Source: Isosphaeraceae bacterium (GTDB lineage: Bacteria; Planctomycetota; Planctomycetia; Isosphaerales; Isosphaeraceae). Taken from it: 53,838 bases of DNA. A program made the translations under genes and the position numbers. Positions 42,540 through 51,609 of this stretch are shown here, piece after piece. Below the pieces are notes generated by a model. It saw nothing but the letters and a program-made list of their open reading frames with translations, was not told where the DNA came from and made no database searches. The DNA lies in contig JARLIH010000006.1 in NCBI GenBank assembly GCA_031291845.1, forward strand, positions 1-53,838. Reading direction: 5' to 3'. The first letter of the stretch is position 1. Each line of letters starts with the position of its first letter.

Positions 42540-45500
42540 CTACTTGTTCAGGACTTCGTCGAGGTTCATCAGCTCGTTCGTCACCATCGTCCACGCGGCA
42601 AGCGTCGGCGCGTCGATCGATGGGTCGGCCTTCGAGTCGCCCACGCCGATCAACGACTTCGCATCGTCGGCATGCTCCCGGTAATACGCGAGCAAGCTGC
42701 CGAGCGAGTTTTGCACGATCCGGCTTTCCTCGGCCCGCAAGGGCCGCGCCATCAGTCGTTCCGTGATGAACGCCAGACGCACGTCGGTTGCATTCGAGTC
42801 CTTGAGCGCACGCTGCGCCAGGTTCCGCGCGGCTTCAACGAACTGGGGGTCGTTCATCGTCACCAGGGCCTGAAGCGGAGTATTCGTCCGTTCGCGCTTC
42901 ACCGTGCAGACTTCGCGGCTGGGGGCATTGAAGATGTCCATCGACGCCGGTGGTGCCGCGCGTTTCCAGAACGTGTAGAGGCTGCGCCGGTACAGGTTCT
43001 CGCCCTGGTCGGGGCGGTAATCGCGCGTGTTGCTGCCGATCATCGCGACCGCTTCCCAGACCCCCTCCGGCTGGTACGGCTTGACGCTCGGCCCGCCGAC
43101 CTTGTGAACAAGCATGCCGCTCGCGGCGAGGGCGTAGTCGCGCACCATCTCGGCATCCATCCGGAACCGCGGCCCGCGCGACAGGAGACGATTACTCGGG
43201 TCCTTCGCCACTTTCTCGGGGGTCGCAACCGCGGCCTGCCGGTAACTGTTGGAGGTCACGAGCAGCCGGAAGAACTTTTTCACGTCCCAGCCCGACTCGC
43301 GGAACTCGACGGCCAGCCAGTCGAGCAGCTCGGGGTGCGAGGGAAGCTCGCCGCTGACGCCGAAGTCCCCCGCCGTGCGAACGAGTCCGGTCCCAAAGAC
43401 TTCCTGCCAGAAGCGATTGACGGTAACGCGCGCCGTCAGCGGATGCTCGGGACGCAGGAGCCATTGGGCCAACCCGAGGCGGTTGCGGGGCAGGTCGGAG
43501 GGCCAAGGCGGCAGCGCGGCCGGCGTCGCCGGAGTGACTTTGTCCCTGCGCTTGTCATAGTCCCCTCGGTAGAGCACGAACGCCATGGGCGGCTCGGGCT
43601 TCTCGTTCATGACGTGCGCAACCGTCGCCCTCGCCTTAATCGCGGCCTGTTCTTGCTCCAGAGTCTTCAGCTTGCCCTGGCGGTCGGCAAACGGCCGATC
43701 GACGGCCGGCAACCACCAGTCGAAAAGCTCATTTTTGTCCGACTCGGTACGCTCGGCCACCGGCTTCGCGACGAGCCAAAGAGCGCGCGTCGTCCTCGCA
43801 AGTCGCGAGACATCCGGAGCGGCGAGATTGCGGTTGTAAACCCGCACGTCGGAGACGGCAATCCCGTCCACTCGTGCGGATGAGTGTCGTTGTGCCAGCT
43901 TCCAGGGGACGGCCGTCTTGATCGTACTCTTGAGCGCATCGGCCGCGACGTCTTTCTCCTGCGCATGGCCGTCGACGAAGAGCTGCACGCCCGCAGCACG
44001 GCCCGAACCGTCGTAGCTGACGAACAGGTGCTGCCACTCGCCGGCCTTCAGCGGCGTCCGCGCGATGACCTTGAACGCATCCTCGGGCCATTTGCTCACG
44101 AAGTGCGCGGCAAGGCGACCATTCTCGAGCCAGAGGTCCCACCCGCGGAAGTCATGCTGATCGTCCATCCGCGCGATCACGGAGCCGGTCATGTTGGGCT
44201 TTGGCAGTTTGACCCACGCACCGTAGGAGAAAGGTTGGTTCTTCTCGAAGTCGCCGACTTCGGACAGCTCGAGACGCGTCTTCGGCTCGACCGCGAGTGC
44301 CTTCGCGTCGATTCGGCCCGGCTCCCAGGAGCCTGCGTCGACCCCGACCGTGCGAGGCGCACCGTCGAGCGTCAGTGCAACGGAGGTCCCCTGCCCCTCG
44401 TTCAGACGCGCGAGCAGCAGCAAACCCTCGGTCGGGATCAGGGCCGAGACCGAGTCCGGAGACGCCGAAGTCAACCACTTCTCAAAGTCGCCGCGAGCCG
44501 ATTGCTTCCGCTCATCGACGAGCCGGCGGGCGTCGGCTATCTCTTTCTCGATCGTTCCCCAGCGAGCCCGATCGGGCGCCAGCGGAACGATGAGCGTCGG
44601 AGGCGTATCCTTGATGTTGCCGTCCATCGCCGCCTGGGTCGTGTTATTGAAGAACGCCGAGAGGGAATAAAACTCCTTCTGGCTCAGCGGGTCGAACTTA
44701 TGGTCGTGGCACACCCCGCAGCCCGCGGTCAGGCCCATCCAGACCAGCGAGGTCGTCTCGGTCCGATCGCGAGCGTAGAGAACGAGGTATTCCTCGTCGA
44801 TCGCGCCCCCCTCGCTCGTCGTGATGTTGCACCGGTTGAATCCCGAGGCGACGCGCTGGTCGAGCGTCGCGTTCGGCAGGAGGTCTCCTGCGAGTTGCTC
44901 AATGGTGAAACGGTCGAACGGCACGTTGTTGTTAAAGGCGCGGATCACCCACTCGCGGAACGTCCAGATCTCGCGGTAGTTATCGAAATGGATGCCGTGG
45001 GAGTCGGCGTATCGGGCGGCGTCAAGCCAGTAACGGCCGCGGTGCTCGCCCCAATCGGCGGAGTTCAAGAAGCGGTCGACGAGCTTCGCATACGCGTCAG
45101 GGGCCAAGTCCTTCACAAAGGCATCGACCACCGAAGGCTCAGGAGGAAGCCCGGTGAGGTCCAGGCTCAATCGCCGCGCCAGCGTCCGCCGATCGGCCTC
45201 GGCCGCGGGGCCCAGGCCTGCTTCCTCGAGCTTCGCCAAGATGAAGCGATCGATCGGGTTTCTGATCCACGCTTCGTTCTTTACGGCAGGCGGTGTCGGC
45301 CGTTTCGGGGCAATCAAGGACCAGTGCGGCTGATATTCGGCACCGCTGGCGATCCAGCGTTTGAGACGTTCCTTCTGCTCCGCCGAGAGGCTCTTCTTGG
45401 TCGCCGGCGGGGGCATTGCCTCCGACTTGGCCGTGGAGAACACGCGCGCGACAAGCTCGCTGTCGCCGGGCTTTCCCGGCTCGATCGCACCGGCCTCAAC

Positions 45501-45695
45501 GGCCGCCTCACGCTTGTCGAGCCGAAGATCGCCCTTGCGGCTGGCGCTGTCCGGCCCGTGGCAGGCGAAGCAGTTCTCCGCCAGGATCGGCCGGATGTCG
45601 CGGTTGTACTCAATCGCCTGATCTCCCCGCGCGATGAGCGGCGAACACGTCGCAACAAGCAGCGCCGGGAGAAAGACAGAGGGATATCGCGGCAT
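42540..45695 (-). CDS. PSCyt1-DUF1549-LamG-DUF1553 planctomycete protein
   Basis: A 1051-residue exported protein of the large planctomycete family. A signal peptide (PRYPSVFLPALLVATCSPL) precedes the planctomycete cytochrome-C-like PSCyt1 region with CFACH at 42-46 (c-type heme motif) and a proposed second site CGVCH near 325. DUF1549 follows (about 150-370: IRNPIDRFILAKLEEAGLGPA, YWLDAARYADSHG), then a LamG/concanavalin-like domain (about 480-650: SYGAWVKLPKPNMTGSVIARM), and DUF1553 (about 740-1020: TVNRFWQEVFGTGLVRTAGDFG). Such proteins pair with a DUF1501 gene, here the next gene downstream. ATG 45695 has GAGGG upstream; the frame extends to 45794 but loses the leader. The role of the pair is unknown. 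Confidence 0.93.
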   Translation of the reverse strand: MPRYPSVFLPALLVATCSPLIARGDQAIEYNRDIRPILAENCFACHGPDSASRKGDLRLDKREAAVEAGAIEPGKPGDSELVARVFSTAKSEAMPPPATKKSLSAEQKERLKRWIASGAEYQPHWSLIAPKRPTPPAVKNEAWIRNPIDRFILAKLEEAGLGPAAEADRRTLARRLSLDLTGLPPEPSVVDAFVKDLAPDAYAKLVDRFLNSADWGEHRGRYWLDAARYADSHGIHFDNYREIWTFREWVIRAFNNNVPFDRFTIEQLAGDLLPNATLDQRVASGFNRCNITTSEGGAIDEEYLVLYARDRTETTSLVWMGLTAGCGVCHDHKFDPLSQKEFYSLSAFFNNTTQAAMDGNIKDTPPTLIVPLAPDRARWGTIEKEIADARRLVDERKQSARGDFEKWLTSASPDSVSALIPTEGLLLLARLNEGQGTSVALTLDGAPRTVGVDAGSWEPGRIDAKALAVEPKTRLELSEVGDFEKNQPFSYGAWVKLPKPNMTGSVIARMDDQHDFRGWDLWLENGRLAAHFVSKWPEDAFKVIARTPLKAGEWQHLFVSYDGSGRAAGVQLFVDGHAQEKDVAADALKSTIKTAVPWKLAQRHSSARVDGIAVSDVRVYNRNLAAPDVSRLARTTRALWLVAKPVAERTESDKNELFDWWLPAVDRPFADRQGKLKTLEQEQAAIKARATVAHVMNEKPEPPMAFVLYRGDYDKRRDKVTPATPAALPPWPSDLPRNRLGLAQWLLRPEHPLTARVTVNRFWQEVFGTGLVRTAGDFGVSGELPSHPELLDWLAVEFRESGWDVKKFFRLLVTSNSYRQAAVATPEKVAKDPSNRLLSRGPRFRMDAEMVRDYALAASGMLVHKVGGPSVKPYQPEGVWEAVAMIGSNTRDYRPDQGENLYRRSLYTFWKRAAPPASMDIFNAPSREVCTVKRERTNTPLQALVTMNDPQFVEAARNLAQRALKDSNATDVRLAFITERLMARPLRAEESRIVQNSLGSLLAYYREHADDAKSLIGVGDSKADPSIDAPTLAAWTMVTNELMNLDEVLNK

Positions 45696-46134
45696 TGGGA
45701 GACCCTCGTAGCGGTCGGTGGGATCACACGCGAGCGGGCGAGGTCCCGCCCGTGACGGCTGGGAAGGCAGGCGGATTGAGGCAGGGATAACCAACCCTCA
45801 TTATAAACCTTGGGTTCGAAAGAATCCACGGTGTTGAAGCCGAACGCTCGGAATTTTTGAGATTGGTTTCTGATCTCCACCACGACCGGCGAGCTCGGCG
45901 CCCACCGCTGTCTACGGACGGTGTCGGGAGCCATACCCGGGTCTTCGAGGACATGCGCCCTCCCGCGGACTCAGCCTGTGGCGCATGCCCACGAAAGACG
46001 CCAGCGTGGCGCCCAGGCCTCGGTGTCTCGGGGGAGATCGGCGAGAACGCGCTGCTTCTTACTCGCCGCACCGCCTACTCGAAATGGTCTGACTTGACCC
46101 AAATCCATCCCGACACACAACTATCGAGTTCCAA
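45696..46134. other. 439-bp gap without a supported gene
   Basis: It separates the giant cytochrome-like gene (start 45695) and the pterin dehydratase gene (end 46135), both on the minus strand. The plus-strand frame reaching in from 45857 has no ribosome site and mostly opposes the dehydratase. Composition is lower in GC at 45785-45860 and 46085-46150. No clear RNA structure is seen. Confidence 0.45.
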
Positions 46135-46494
46135 TCACATCTTCACTTTAACAAATTTATTGGGCGTTCCTTCCAGCGGGCTCCCGGCTTCGGGCCGCCA
46201 GACGGCGAGGTCTTCGATCTTGCGAGCGAGGGCGAAATCCTTGTCCGTGATCCCGCCTGCTGAGTGGGTCTTGAGCTTGACCCAGACTTTTCCCCACGTC
46301 ACGCTCAGGTCGGCGTGGTGCCAGGCGGCTTCGCACAGAAAGCCGACCGCGTTCACCAGCATGAGTGTGGTCGGCCAGCCGTCGGTGTTGAACTTGCGTC
46401 GCAACCAGCCGTCTTCCACCGCCCACCCGTCCAGGCCTTCGTCCTTGATCTTGGCTGCGACTTCATCATCCGTATAGGTGCGTTCCTGGGACAT
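46135..46494 (-). CDS. Pterin-4a-carbinolamine dehydratase (4a-hydroxytetrahydrobiopterin dehydratase)
   Basis: A 119-residue PCD/DCoH-like protein that dehydrates 4a-hydroxytetrahydropterin to recycle the cofactor of aromatic amino acid hydroxylases. The active-site region CEAAWHHADLSVTWGKVWVKLKTHSAGGITDKDFALARKIEDL contains the conserved His pair and the GITDKD-type turn. An N-terminal DEVAAKIKDEGLDGWAVEDGWLRRKF gives the usual helix and strands. ATG 46494 has GGGAGAG upstream; an open-frame extension to 46548 is not supported. No aromatic hydroxylase gene lies nearby. Many bacteria carry a solitary PCD of this kind with uncertain physiological role. Confidence 0.92.
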   Translation of the reverse strand: MSQERTYTDDEVAAKIKDEGLDGWAVEDGWLRRKFNTDGWPTTLMLVNAVGFLCEAAWHHADLSVTWGKVWVKLKTHSAGGITDKDFALARKIEDLAVWRPEAGSPLEGTPNKFVKVKM

Positions 46495-46607
46495 GACGCT
46501 CTCCCTTTTGAAGAAATGGTTCGCGGCTCGTTCACCGGCAACGGTCAACGAGAACGCCCCGCCGGACGGTGCGCGTTCTCGCGGCTGAACCGTATCCGGG
46601 TGAGCAG

Positions 46608-47738
46608 CTACTTGACGTCGTCCGGTTGCTTCAGACGCGGCTTTTTCGTCAGATCCTGAACGTCGATCCCCTCGAAGAACGCGCTGGCCTGTTCCGGGTC
46701 GGAGGGTGCCAGCGGCGGCGGCGGGCTCGCGCCCGAGAGTGCCTGGTCGCGCAGGGCCGTCAGCAGGGGATAGAGCGTGTTGTACGCGTTCTTTTGCTGC
46801 GGGGTCTTGGCCACGCCGAAGCGCAGATTGAAAGACTGCATGAATGTCAGTAATTCGCTGAGGGTCGCCTCCGGTCGCTTCTCGACGCCTGCCAGAAGGA
46901 CGTCGATCGCCGGTGTCTCGAGCAATCTCAACAAGCCGTAGGCGGCCTTGAGGAACTTCCGCGACTCGTTCCAGTCACGCGAATTCTTGGGGTAGACTTC
47001 GTCCACCTTCCTCAGGATGGCCAGCACCTGGTTTTGGGCTTTTTCGAGCGTGGCCTTGTCGTATTGTCCATTCTCGTGGTTTTGCCCGCGCAACTCCTGA
47101 ACAATCGCGCGCATCTCCGTCCGTTCGGCCTCGAACGCCGGCTTGCGGAGCGCGGGGGGGGCACCTTTTTTCGTGAGGTCGTCCACGCTTGCGGTGATCG
47201 CATCGGCCGCCGACTGGAACGGAATCTCCCGGATCAGGGTCCCTTTGACCGTCGTCTTTGCGGCGTTGAAGACCTTCGCGTAGACGCGCGGGTCGGACAG
47301 TTCGTCGTAGACCACGTTCAGGGCGTCGCCACTGGTGATATCCGCGGCCTCGGGGTGGTTGCGCAGGCGGTCGTACACTGTGGCGGACGTCTCGTTGACG
47401 GCCTTCTTGCGATCCGCGAGCTTCTGCTGGTACCGCTTGTTAGCCTCCATCTGCGACTGGAACATGTATTGGTTGAACCGGATCGCCGTATCCGTGTTGA
47501 TCGCATTGGCGTTCGCGGTCGCCTCGTTGTACACACCCGCTCCGGCCGCGAACGCACCGAGGCCGCGGGCGACGTCCCCTTGAACGGTCCCGGTCCCGCC
47601 GCCCCACCCGTTCCAGCCATAACCGCCGTACCCGCGCGGGTAATAGTAACGGCCGTACTGCGCATGCGCAGACGATTGACACAATACGACGACGACCGCG
47701 ACGGCGGCCGTAGCGAGCCTTCGGACGACGCTTGACAT
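46608..47738 (-). CDS. Exported hypothetical protein with Gly/Tyr-rich N-terminus
   Basis: A 376-residue secreted protein that I do not recognise. The leader SSVVRRLATAAVAVVVVLCQSSAHA ends in a clear AxA site, directly followed by YGRYYYPRGYGGYGWNGWGGG, a Gly/Tyr/Trp tract. The rest is helical with heptads (FNQYMFQSQMEANKRYQQKLADRKKAV; AEAADITSGDALNVVYDEL-type segments) and ends in a Pro-rich tail. ATG 47738 has AGGGAG about 8 bases upstream; the frame extends to 47771 without support. It has no enzyme motifs. It lies on the same strand as the PCD gene 113 bases upstream of it, but with no evident functional relationship. Confidence 0.7.
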   Translation of the reverse strand: MSSVVRRLATAAVAVVVVLCQSSAHAQYGRYYYPRGYGGYGWNGWGGGTGTVQGDVARGLGAFAAGAGVYNEATANANAINTDTAIRFNQYMFQSQMEANKRYQQKLADRKKAVNETSATVYDRLRNHPEAADITSGDALNVVYDELSDPRVYAKVFNAAKTTVKGTLIREIPFQSAADAITASVDDLTKKGAPPALRKPAFEAERTEMRAIVQELRGQNHENGQYDKATLEKAQNQVLAILRKVDEVYPKNSRDWNESRKFLKAAYGLLRLLETPAIDVLLAGVEKRPEATLSELLTFMQSFNLRFGVAKTPQQKNAYNTLYPLLTALRDQALSGASPPPPLAPSDPEQASAFFEGIDVQDLTKKPRLKQPDDVK

Positions 47739-47895
47739 GGTTGCGGCTCCCTGGGATGTGTGGTCGGGCATGTGTCGCTGCGACGCGACACCCTCACGAG
47801 TATAGCCTGCCGGACGGACGCTTTCCTCGGGGGCGGCGAGGGAGGTTTCCGATGGCCTCTTCCCCTGGGAGCGGAAGGATGCGCAGCGGCGGACT

Positions 47896-47910
47896 TCTCC
47901 CGTGGGGAGA
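47896..47910. repeat. TCTCCC-GTG-GGGAGA hairpin unit
   Basis: A perfect 6-bp stem with a 3-base loop, sharing its arms with the unit at 40892-40908. It lies in the 291-bp gap between the exported hypothetical and SMP-30 genes; the rest of the gap shows no gene. Confidence 0.25.
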
Positions 47911-48029
47911 GGATCGCGATTCCTGGGCGGCTCGCCCGCGCTGGGAAGGACAGAAAGTGTCGGGTCGTCAGCGAGAATAGGCCGGCGTCGCCATCCGTTC
48001 CGCGGCAGGGCCGTTCCCGGCCCCAGCGC

Positions 48030-49061
48030 TCAGAAGCCCTGACCCTTCGTCGTGAGGCGAATGCGGCAGAGGTACATGTCGGCCGTAATATAGAGGGTCG
48101 ATCCGTCGTCGCCCCAACCGCAGTTCGCGGTGGCCTCGCCCGTGTTGAGAGTCCCAAGGTGCGTACCGTCGGCCGTGAAGATGAGGATACCGCCCGGGCC
48201 GGTAGCGAAGACGTTGCCCGACTGATCGACCTTCAACCCGTCCGGAAGGCCTTTCTTGCCGGCCTTTGCCAGCGATGTCGAATCGAAAAAGACTCGACCC
48301 GCACCGAGAGAGCCGTCGTTTTTCACGTCGAACGCCATCCAGACCGCCTTGCCCGGGTCGGAGTTGGCAACGTAGAGAACTTTCTCGTCGGGAGAGAAGC
48401 CGATCCCGTTGGGGAACGTCATCTCCTTGGTGAGCAGCGTGACCGCGCCGTCCTTCCCGACACGATAGACGCCGTTGAACGGAGTCTCTTTCGCGGGGTC
48501 ATTGTTGAGCCCCGAGAGGCCGTACGGCGGGTCCGTGAAATACAGGTCGCCATTCGACTTGAAGGTGCCGTCGTTGGGGCTGCTGAATCGCTTGCCGTCG
48601 TACCGATCGGCCAACGTCTTGAACGAGCCGTCGGCCTCGAGCCGGGCCACGCGGCGATCGCCGTGCTGGCAGAGGACGAGCCGCCCCTCGGCGTCACGCA
48701 AGAGGCCGTTCGAGCCCGGCTCACCAGCCTTGGGGGCCGCGCCGGTGTAGCCGCTGGGGTTCAAGAACACGTGAACTTCTTTGCCTTCGCTCCACTGAAA
48801 TACGGTGTTCCGCGGCACATCGGAGAACAGGAGGAATTTCTCCTTCTTGCTCCAGACAGGTCCCTCGGACCAGTCGAACCCCTCGGCCAGCTTCTCAATG
48901 CGGGCCTCGCGTGGGACGAGTTTGTCGACGCGCGGGTCGAGCCGTTCAATCGTCCCGATCGCGGGATAGGACTTCCGTTCCTGGGCGTTTACCGGCCAGA
49001 GCGAGGAAGTGATGAGCGCCAGGAACACGAGGACGCCGAGGCGCCGTGAATTTACCGTCAT
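48030..49061 (-). CDS. Exported SMP-30/gluconolactonase family protein
   Basis: A 343-residue six-bladed beta-propeller of the SMP-30/gluconolactonase/LRE family, whose members hydrolyse sugar lactones or related esters at a divalent-metal site. A signal peptide is present (VNSRRLGVLVFLALITSSLWPVNA). Blade motifs are EGPVWSKKEKFLLFSDV (start of the propeller), RFSSPNDGTFKSNGDLYFTDPPYG and FPNGIGFSPDEKVLYVANSDPG, with the metal-site Glu, Asn and Asp in place. ATG 49061 gives this leader; the open frame to 49205 does not. The substrate is unknown, but extracellular sugar-lactone processing fits a planctomycete saccharolytic lifestyle. Confidence 0.92.
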   Translation of the reverse strand: MTVNSRRLGVLVFLALITSSLWPVNAQERKSYPAIGTIERLDPRVDKLVPREARIEKLAEGFDWSEGPVWSKKEKFLLFSDVPRNTVFQWSEGKEVHVFLNPSGYTGAAPKAGEPGSNGLLRDAEGRLVLCQHGDRRVARLEADGSFKTLADRYDGKRFSSPNDGTFKSNGDLYFTDPPYGLSGLNNDPAKETPFNGVYRVGKDGAVTLLTKEMTFPNGIGFSPDEKVLYVANSDPGKAVWMAFDVKNDGSLGAGRVFFDSTSLAKAGKKGLPDGLKVDQSGNVFATGPGGILIFTADGTHLGTLNTGEATANCGWGDDGSTLYITADMYLCRIRLTTKGQGF

Positions 49062-49164
49062 GTCGTCACCATGCTGAAGAGAGAGGGACACGGTGGTCGC
49101 GGATCGAGAGATCAAGAATGTAAAACTAGCCGATCCAGCCGCTGCCATCAACGCCTTGAGGGCA

Positions 49165-50523
49165 TCATCGAGGCAGAATTCCGCGTTCTTCGAGCGTGCG
49201 ATCAAGCCAGTCGAGCGCCTCGCGCTTGCTGTTGACGATCCGTTCGAGTTGTGCCTCGCGCAGCCGTTCCAGGATCTCTGCGAAGTGAGCGCCCGGGTTC
49301 AGGCCGTGGCGGACCAGGTCATGGCCCGTCACCAGCGGCGGTGGGTTGATCGGCCCGGTCGGCTGTTCGCGGAGGTAGTATTCACAGTAGTCGATCTGCT
49401 CGGTCCCGCCGGACGAAGCCAGGGCATCCGCGCGGTGGAGCGCGAGAAGTTCCTCGATGCCCGGCTGAGCGAGGATGCGTTTGAGCTTTGACTCCCGCAG
49501 CCGCTTCGCTTCTCCCAGATATTGGTGGTACTCGACGAGCCAGCAAGTCCGCTCCCGCTCCGCATTGGAGAGCTTCAGCTTGCGGCACAAGTCGTCGGCG
49601 ATTCGGCTGCCGACCTGCTCGTGGTTGTGAAACGACATGCGGCCGTTATGGATGGCCTTGGTCGGCGGCTTGCCGATGTCGTGCAACAGCGAGGCGAACG
49701 CGAGCGGAAAGCTCGGGTCCGGCGGTAACAGCTTGAGGACCAGCATCGTGTGGTCCCAGAGGTCCCCCTCCGGCTGTATCGGCTTTCCCTGGAACAGCCC
49801 GCGGATCGCGAGCAGAGGGGGGAGCACCGCCTTCACGAGCCCGACGTCGAGTGCGAGTTCGAAGGCCTGCGCGCGGCTCTCGTGGACAAGCATCCTGCGC
49901 AGCTCTTGCGCGATCCGTTCGGCGGCGACGACCGTGACCTGAGCGGCCATCGCCCGCAGGGCGCCCAGCGTGGCAGGATCGATCGTGAGGCCGAAACGGG
50001 CGGCAAAGCGCACCGCGCGCAAGAGCCGCAGCTTATCTTCGCCAAACCGCGCTGCGGGATCGCCGATCGCGCGCAGCACCTTTGCCGCCAAATCCGCTTG
50101 GCCGCCGACGAAGTCGATCACCTCGCCCGACATCGGATCGTAGAACATCCCGTTGATCGTGAAGTCGCGGCGCTCCGCGTCCGCACGCGGCGTGCTGAAC
50201 ACGACCGATTCGGGGTGCCGGCCGTCGAGGTATGCACCGTCGCTACGGAACGTCGCGACCTCGACTTCAGCCCCTGTGAGCTTCGACCCGCGCACGCGCA
50301 CCACCCCGAATGCCGCGCCCACCTGAATCGTGCGGCGCAGGAACAAGGCCGTGACCTGCGCTGGAGTTGCGTCCGTCGCCACGTCGTAGTCGCTTGGTGC
50401 CAGCCCGAGCAGCAGGTCGCGCACGCAACCGCCCGCCCAGAGCGCGGTGTGGCCGGCCTCGCGCAGCTTCCGCACGATCTCGGTCGCGAGGTGGCGCGAG
50501 GCTTCCGTACCGGACGACGGCAT
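49165..50523 (-). CDS. CCA tRNA nucleotidyltransferase family protein
   Basis: A 452-residue class II polymerase-beta-type enzyme that adds or repairs tRNA 3' ends. The nucleotidyltransferase motif GGCVRD (31-36) and the metal carboxylates DYDVATD (45-51) are followed by RRDFTINGMFYDP, the RxxRF-type region LLRAVRFAARFGL, and an HD domain near 276-283 (LLHDIGKP). CCA-adding, poly(A) polymerase and A-adding enzymes share this layout, so the exact activity is not settled from sequence alone. It starts at ATG 50523, 4 bases after the end of rsmD on the same strand. ATG 50523 has GAGGAG upstream. Confidence 0.93.
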   Translation of the reverse strand: MPSSGTEASRHLATEIVRKLREAGHTALWAGGCVRDLLLGLAPSDYDVATDATPAQVTALFLRRTIQVGAAFGVVRVRGSKLTGAEVEVATFRSDGAYLDGRHPESVVFSTPRADAERRDFTINGMFYDPMSGEVIDFVGGQADLAAKVLRAIGDPAARFGEDKLRLLRAVRFAARFGLTIDPATLGALRAMAAQVTVVAAERIAQELRRMLVHESRAQAFELALDVGLVKAVLPPLLAIRGLFQGKPIQPEGDLWDHTMLVLKLLPPDPSFPLAFASLLHDIGKPPTKAIHNGRMSFHNHEQVGSRIADDLCRKLKLSNAERERTCWLVEYHQYLGEAKRLRESKLKRILAQPGIEELLALHRADALASSGGTEQIDYCEYYLREQPTGPINPPPLVTGHDLVRHGLNPGAHFAEILERLREAQLERIVNSKREALDWLDRTLEERGILPR

Positions 50524-50526
50524 CGG

Positions 50527-51132
50527 TCACTCCTCGCCCTGGGGGAGCGCGGCCTGTCCGGCCTCGTGGTCCGGGCGGTCCACCGTCCGGATGGCGACCT
50601 GCGTTCCCCCATAACGCCGAACGTCCCAGGATTCGAGCTCGGGAAGGACGTCGGCGTCGAGTGACCGGCTCGATTCCACGGCAATGACCGACCCTTCGGG
50701 CAGTTTTTCGACAAGCTGCCGGAGCATCTGGTTCACCTTCTCCGGACGGTCGTCGTACTCGCGATAAGGCGGGTCGACGAACACGGCCAAGGGGGAGTCG
50801 TCGACCGGCTGGTACGCCCGCGCCCAACGGTAGGCGTCAGACAGACGAACCGTGCCGCGTCCCTCGAACCGAAGGGTCGTGAGGTTACGATGGATGAGGG
50901 CGACGTTATCGCGATTTTGCTCGACGAAAACCGCCCGCTCCGCCCCGCGGCTGAGCGCCTCCAAACCCAAGGCACCCGTGCCCGCAAAGAGGTCCACAAC
51001 GACGCGGTTTTCCACCAACGTCCCGAGAATATTGAAAATCGACTCGCGCACGAGATCGCTCGTCGGCCGGGTCGCCGAGCCCTTTGGGCCGTCAAACTTG
51101 TGACCGCGTCGCTGGCCGGCAATGATACGCAT
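50527..51132 (-). CDS. rsmD: 16S rRNA (guanine(966)-N2)-methyltransferase RsmD
   Basis: A 201-residue SAM-dependent methyltransferase. RIIAGQRRGHKF and TRPTSDLVRESIFNIL at the N-terminus, the SAM motif VVDLFAGTGALGLEALSRGA (46-65) and the N2-guanine methylation motif VFVDPPYR (DPPY at 120-123) identify RsmD, which methylates G966 of 16S rRNA. ATG 51132 fits a GGGAG site 8 bases upstream; a GTG two codons earlier is possible. It is nearly contiguous with the nucleotidyltransferase gene (3 bases between). Confidence 0.95.
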   Translation of the reverse strand: MRIIAGQRRGHKFDGPKGSATRPTSDLVRESIFNILGTLVENRVVVDLFAGTGALGLEALSRGAERAVFVEQNRDNVALIHRNLTTLRFEGRGTVRLSDAYRWARAYQPVDDSPLAVFVDPPYREYDDRPEKVNQMLRQLVEKLPEGSVIAVESSRSLDADVLPELESWDVRRYGGTQVAIRTVDRPDHEAGQAALPQGEE

Positions 51133-51609
51133 GCACACTGCTCCCTCATTCTAGCCTCGCACGGCCCGCGCCGGCTCGCGAGCGGCTTAACCCTAGATTA
51201 TCATAGCAACCCGAAGCTGAAATGGGAGCGCGTCGACCGGACGGGGCCGATTCGCCCGCGCGTTGGCGTGCCTGCCCGAACCAAGCAGCCGCGAGAGAAA
51301 TCCGTTGTCGCTGCTCGCCCTCGCCGAATGGCGCGCGAAGTCGGATTGACCCGCATTGAGGTCGCCGACATAATGCGCGATCGTTCGAGGAAGGACCCGC
51401 CCCGGGATTCGCCCACGAACCCGACCCCGCTGTCTCCGTGGTTGGGACTTCTCCGGCCTGCGAGATGTGGCGCTCCCAGCGCCGCGGTTTCAAAGGAGTG
51501 GATCAGCCCGCCGGTCGCTTAAACTTCAGGGACGAGGTTGGCCGGATCGTACGCCTGTTCGCACCGCGCCCCACACCTGGCCAACCCCAGACGCAGGACA
51601 CGGAAGGTC
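51133..51609. other. 477-bp divergent gap
   Basis: It lies between rsmD (minus) and the exported peptidase-like gene (plus). Open frames on both strands here have no ribosome sites and read as Arg-rich filler. A small AT-rich patch at 51190-51215 could hold the rsmD promoter. No RNA or repeat structure is evident. Confidence 0.45.

Noticed and set aside
43884..45755. A 623-codon plus-strand open frame opposite the PSCyt/DUF1549 gene
   Set aside because: High-GC shadow: its translation is Arg/Asp/Gly filler with no domain, and it mirrors a strong minus-strand gene with heme, LamG and DUF motifs.
45857..46477. A 206-codon plus-strand frame in the gap near 46 kb
   Set aside because: No ribosome site, half of it opposes the pterin dehydratase gene, and the translation shows no domain.
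47760..49049. A 429-codon plus-strand open frame opposite the SMP-30 gene
   Set aside because: The minus-strand frame holds a complete propeller; the plus-strand frame is a compositional shadow.
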